From Micrococcaceae bacterium UBA7136 (GTDB taxonomy: Bacteria > Actinomycetota > Actinomycetes > Actinomycetales > Micrococcaceae): 22,817 bases of DNA. The DNA lies in assembly GCA_002492045.1 (NCBI GenBank), contig DKXC01000027.1, positions 1 to 22,817 on the forward strand, written 5' to 3'. Positions 21,951-22,817 of this stretch are shown one piece after another (position 1 is the stretch's first letter; every line of letters starts with the position of its first letter). The notes beneath the pieces were generated by a model, which worked only from the letters and a program-made list of their open reading frames with translations, did not search any database and was not told the DNA's origin. A program made the position numbers and the translations under genes.

Positions 21951-22570
21951 CGGTTCCCTCCTAAAGTCTTGCGCAGGGCCAGCAGGGCCTGCCTCATGCG
22001 AGATTTTACAGTGCCCAGGGGCAGACCCAGGTGCTGGGCCAGCTCCCGCTGGGTCAAACCCCCAAAATAGGCCAGTCGTAGCAGCTGAGCCTGGTCAGCC
22101 TCCAGACCCTCCAGAGCCCGCCCCAGCTCTTCACGCTCCAAGTGGGCCTGAACAGCCGCGTCCACATGCTCATAGGTGGGGGTAAAGTCCTTGACCCCCT
22201 GGGCTAGGTCCCGCTGGGCGCTAGCCTCTACCGCCCGCACCCGGTCAATAGATCGTCGCCGAGCCAGGGTCAGAGCCCAGGTTTTGACGCTGCCCTTAGA
22301 CCGGTCATAGCTGGGGGCCTTCTGCCAAATCTCCAGAAAAACCTCCTGGGTGACCTCCTCAGCATGGGCCTGGTTACGCAAAACCGCCAGGGCCACCGCA
22401 TACAGGTGGGGGACCAGCTCATCATAGAGGGCCTCAAAGCATCCTCTGACGCCCGCCGAACTACAGTCCATGAGGGCAGCTAGCCGGTCGGTCTGGTCCT
22501 CTAGCAGGCGGGCCGCCGCCAGGGGGTTGGTTCTGCCGCCGGGCGGGGCATCAGAAAAAGCATGGGTCAT
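21947..22570 (-). CDS. sigK: ECF RNA polymerase sigma factor SigK
   Basis: A 207-residue ECF sigma factor. Region 2 runs from about CFEALYDELVPHLYAVALAVLRNQAHAEEVTQEVFLEIW to KTWALTLARRRSIDRVRA. Region 4 is ALEGLEADQAQLLRLAYFGGLTQRELAQHLGLPLGTVKSRMRQALLALR. The open frame reaches an ATG at 22669, but that would run through the terminator hairpin of the gene upstream and add 33 unconserved residues. The ATG at 22570 gives the normal family length and is chosen. Neither start has a ribosome site, so a leaderless mRNA is possible. Coupling to rskA and the neighbouring fasciclin-like gene match the mycobacterial sigK locus. Confidence 0.92.
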   Translation of the reverse strand: MTHAFSDAPPGGRTNPLAAARLLEDQTDRLAALMDCSSAGVRGCFEALYDELVPHLYAVALAVLRNQAHAEEVTQEVFLEIWQKAPSYDRSKGSVKTWALTLARRRSIDRVRAVEASAQRDLAQGVKDFTPTYEHVDAAVQAHLEREELGRALEGLEADQAQLLRLAYFGGLTQRELAQHLGLPLGTVKSRMRQALLALRKTLGGNR

Positions 22571-22628
22571 GCTAAGTATCGTCTCACGGGACGGGGACTG
22601 AGGCGCTGATTTTGGGCCACTAGGGCCC

Positions 22629-22680
22629 AGAAAGACCTCCTGCCCCGCCACAAGCGGGTGAGGACTCATGACGGGGCAGG
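22629..22680 (-). terminator. Intrinsic terminator upstream of sigK
   Basis: CCTGCCCCG (22639-22647) pairs with CGGGGCAGG (22672-22680). On the minus strand the stem is followed by AGGTCTTTCT. It ends the transcript of the gene whose stop codon is at 22701. Confidence 0.6.
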
Positions 22681-22700
22681 AAGAAAGCGGGCCAAAAAGC

Positions 22701-22817
22701 CTACTTCTTCTCTTCCATCTTCTCGTCTTCCATCATGGCGGATTCTTCCATCATTGCTGACTCGCTAGGCATAGCGGACTCCTCCATCATGGCGGATTCT
22801 TCCATCATTGCTGACTC
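22701..22817 (-). CDS. C-terminal end of a secreted-type protein with SAMMEE repeats (fasciclin-like suspected)
   Basis: Only the last 38 residues are inside the window. They consist of six-residue repeats close to SAMMEE (with one SAMPSE unit) and end DEKMEEKK and a stop. Met/Glu/Ser-rich low-complexity tails of this sort occur on actinobacterial fasciclin-domain (FAS1) proteins. FAS1 genes such as mpt70/mpt83 are the classic SigK targets, so a FAS1 protein is a fair guess from position. No FAS1 sequence is visible here, so the identity is unproven. It is on the same strand as sigK-rskA but separated by a terminator. Confidence 0.5.
   Translation of the reverse strand, partial: ESAMMEESAMMEESAMPSESAMMEESAMMEDEKMEEKK
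22731..22817 (-). repeat. 54-bp period repeat in the SAMMEE tail
   Basis: Thirty-three bases are identical at 22731-22763 and 22785-22817, a 54-bp (18-residue) period that continues past the window edge. Such repeats make tail length prone to change by slippage. Confidence 0.75.

Noticed and set aside
22571..22669. N-terminal extension of SigK
   Set aside because: It would lie over the upstream terminator hairpin and lacks both a ribosome site and sigma-factor similarity.

Overview
The window comes from a moderately high-GC actinobacterium. The gene families (PdxR/PdxS/PdxT, a CsoR copper operon, SigK/RskA, DUF5129/TPM proteins), the GTG starts and the small XRE regulator fit the Micrococcales, and the look of the sequence is Rothia-like. 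The genus is an inference; there is no rRNA or other marker here. The resident DNA is rich in the tetranucleotide CTAG, which is scarce in most bacteria.

Layout. (1) 1-2422: a tetR-yhgE/pip operon on the minus strand, cut by the window edge, behind a perfect TetR-type palindrome. (2) 2526-5307: two secreted, membrane-anchored TPM-domain paralogues bracketing a DUF3800-like gene. (3) 5308-6649: an AAA/DUF4143 ATPase preceded by four tandem 22-bp repeats. (4) 6665-10053: the vitamin B6 locus, with pdxS and pdxT on the minus strand, separated by a structured 236-bp spacer, and pdxR divergent from them with PdxR-type operator half-sites between. (5) 10139-11254: two small membrane proteins. (6) 11327-11632: an XRE regulator lacking its usual hipA partner. 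(7) 11708-about 14820: a GC-rich, CTAG-poor metal-resistance island (cmtR, an SPC-type P1B ATPase, an internally deleted lspA-like gene and a thioredoxin-fold gene, all overlapping by 4 nt). (8) 14820-15440: decayed DNA with a gutted luciferase-like monooxygenase, a small membrane ORF and a duplicated tail of copA. (9) 15465-19067: a csoR-copZ-copA-ydhK copper operon on the minus strand with a textbook CsoR operator. (10) 19293-21128: a GH15 family hydrolase preceded by long inverted repeats. (11) 21132-22817: rskA, sigK and the 3' end of a gene whose product has a SAMMEE-repeat tail, all on the minus strand.

Working together: PdxR probably senses PLP and switches on PdxS/PdxT, which make PLP from pentose and triose phosphates with glutamine-derived ammonia. 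CsoR releases the copper operon when it binds Cu(I), CopZ hands copper to CopA, and the YdhK lipoprotein acts outside. CmtR gates a second, imported efflux pump for Cd/Pb/Co/Zn-type divalent metals. RskA holds SigK at the membrane; in mycobacteria this pair controls fasciclin-type secreted proteins.

No single spectacular new system is evident. The best leads are the four exact-period 22-bp repeats in front of the ATPase gene, the ydhK cassette bracketed by duplicated copA ends, and the structured pdxS-pdxT spacer.
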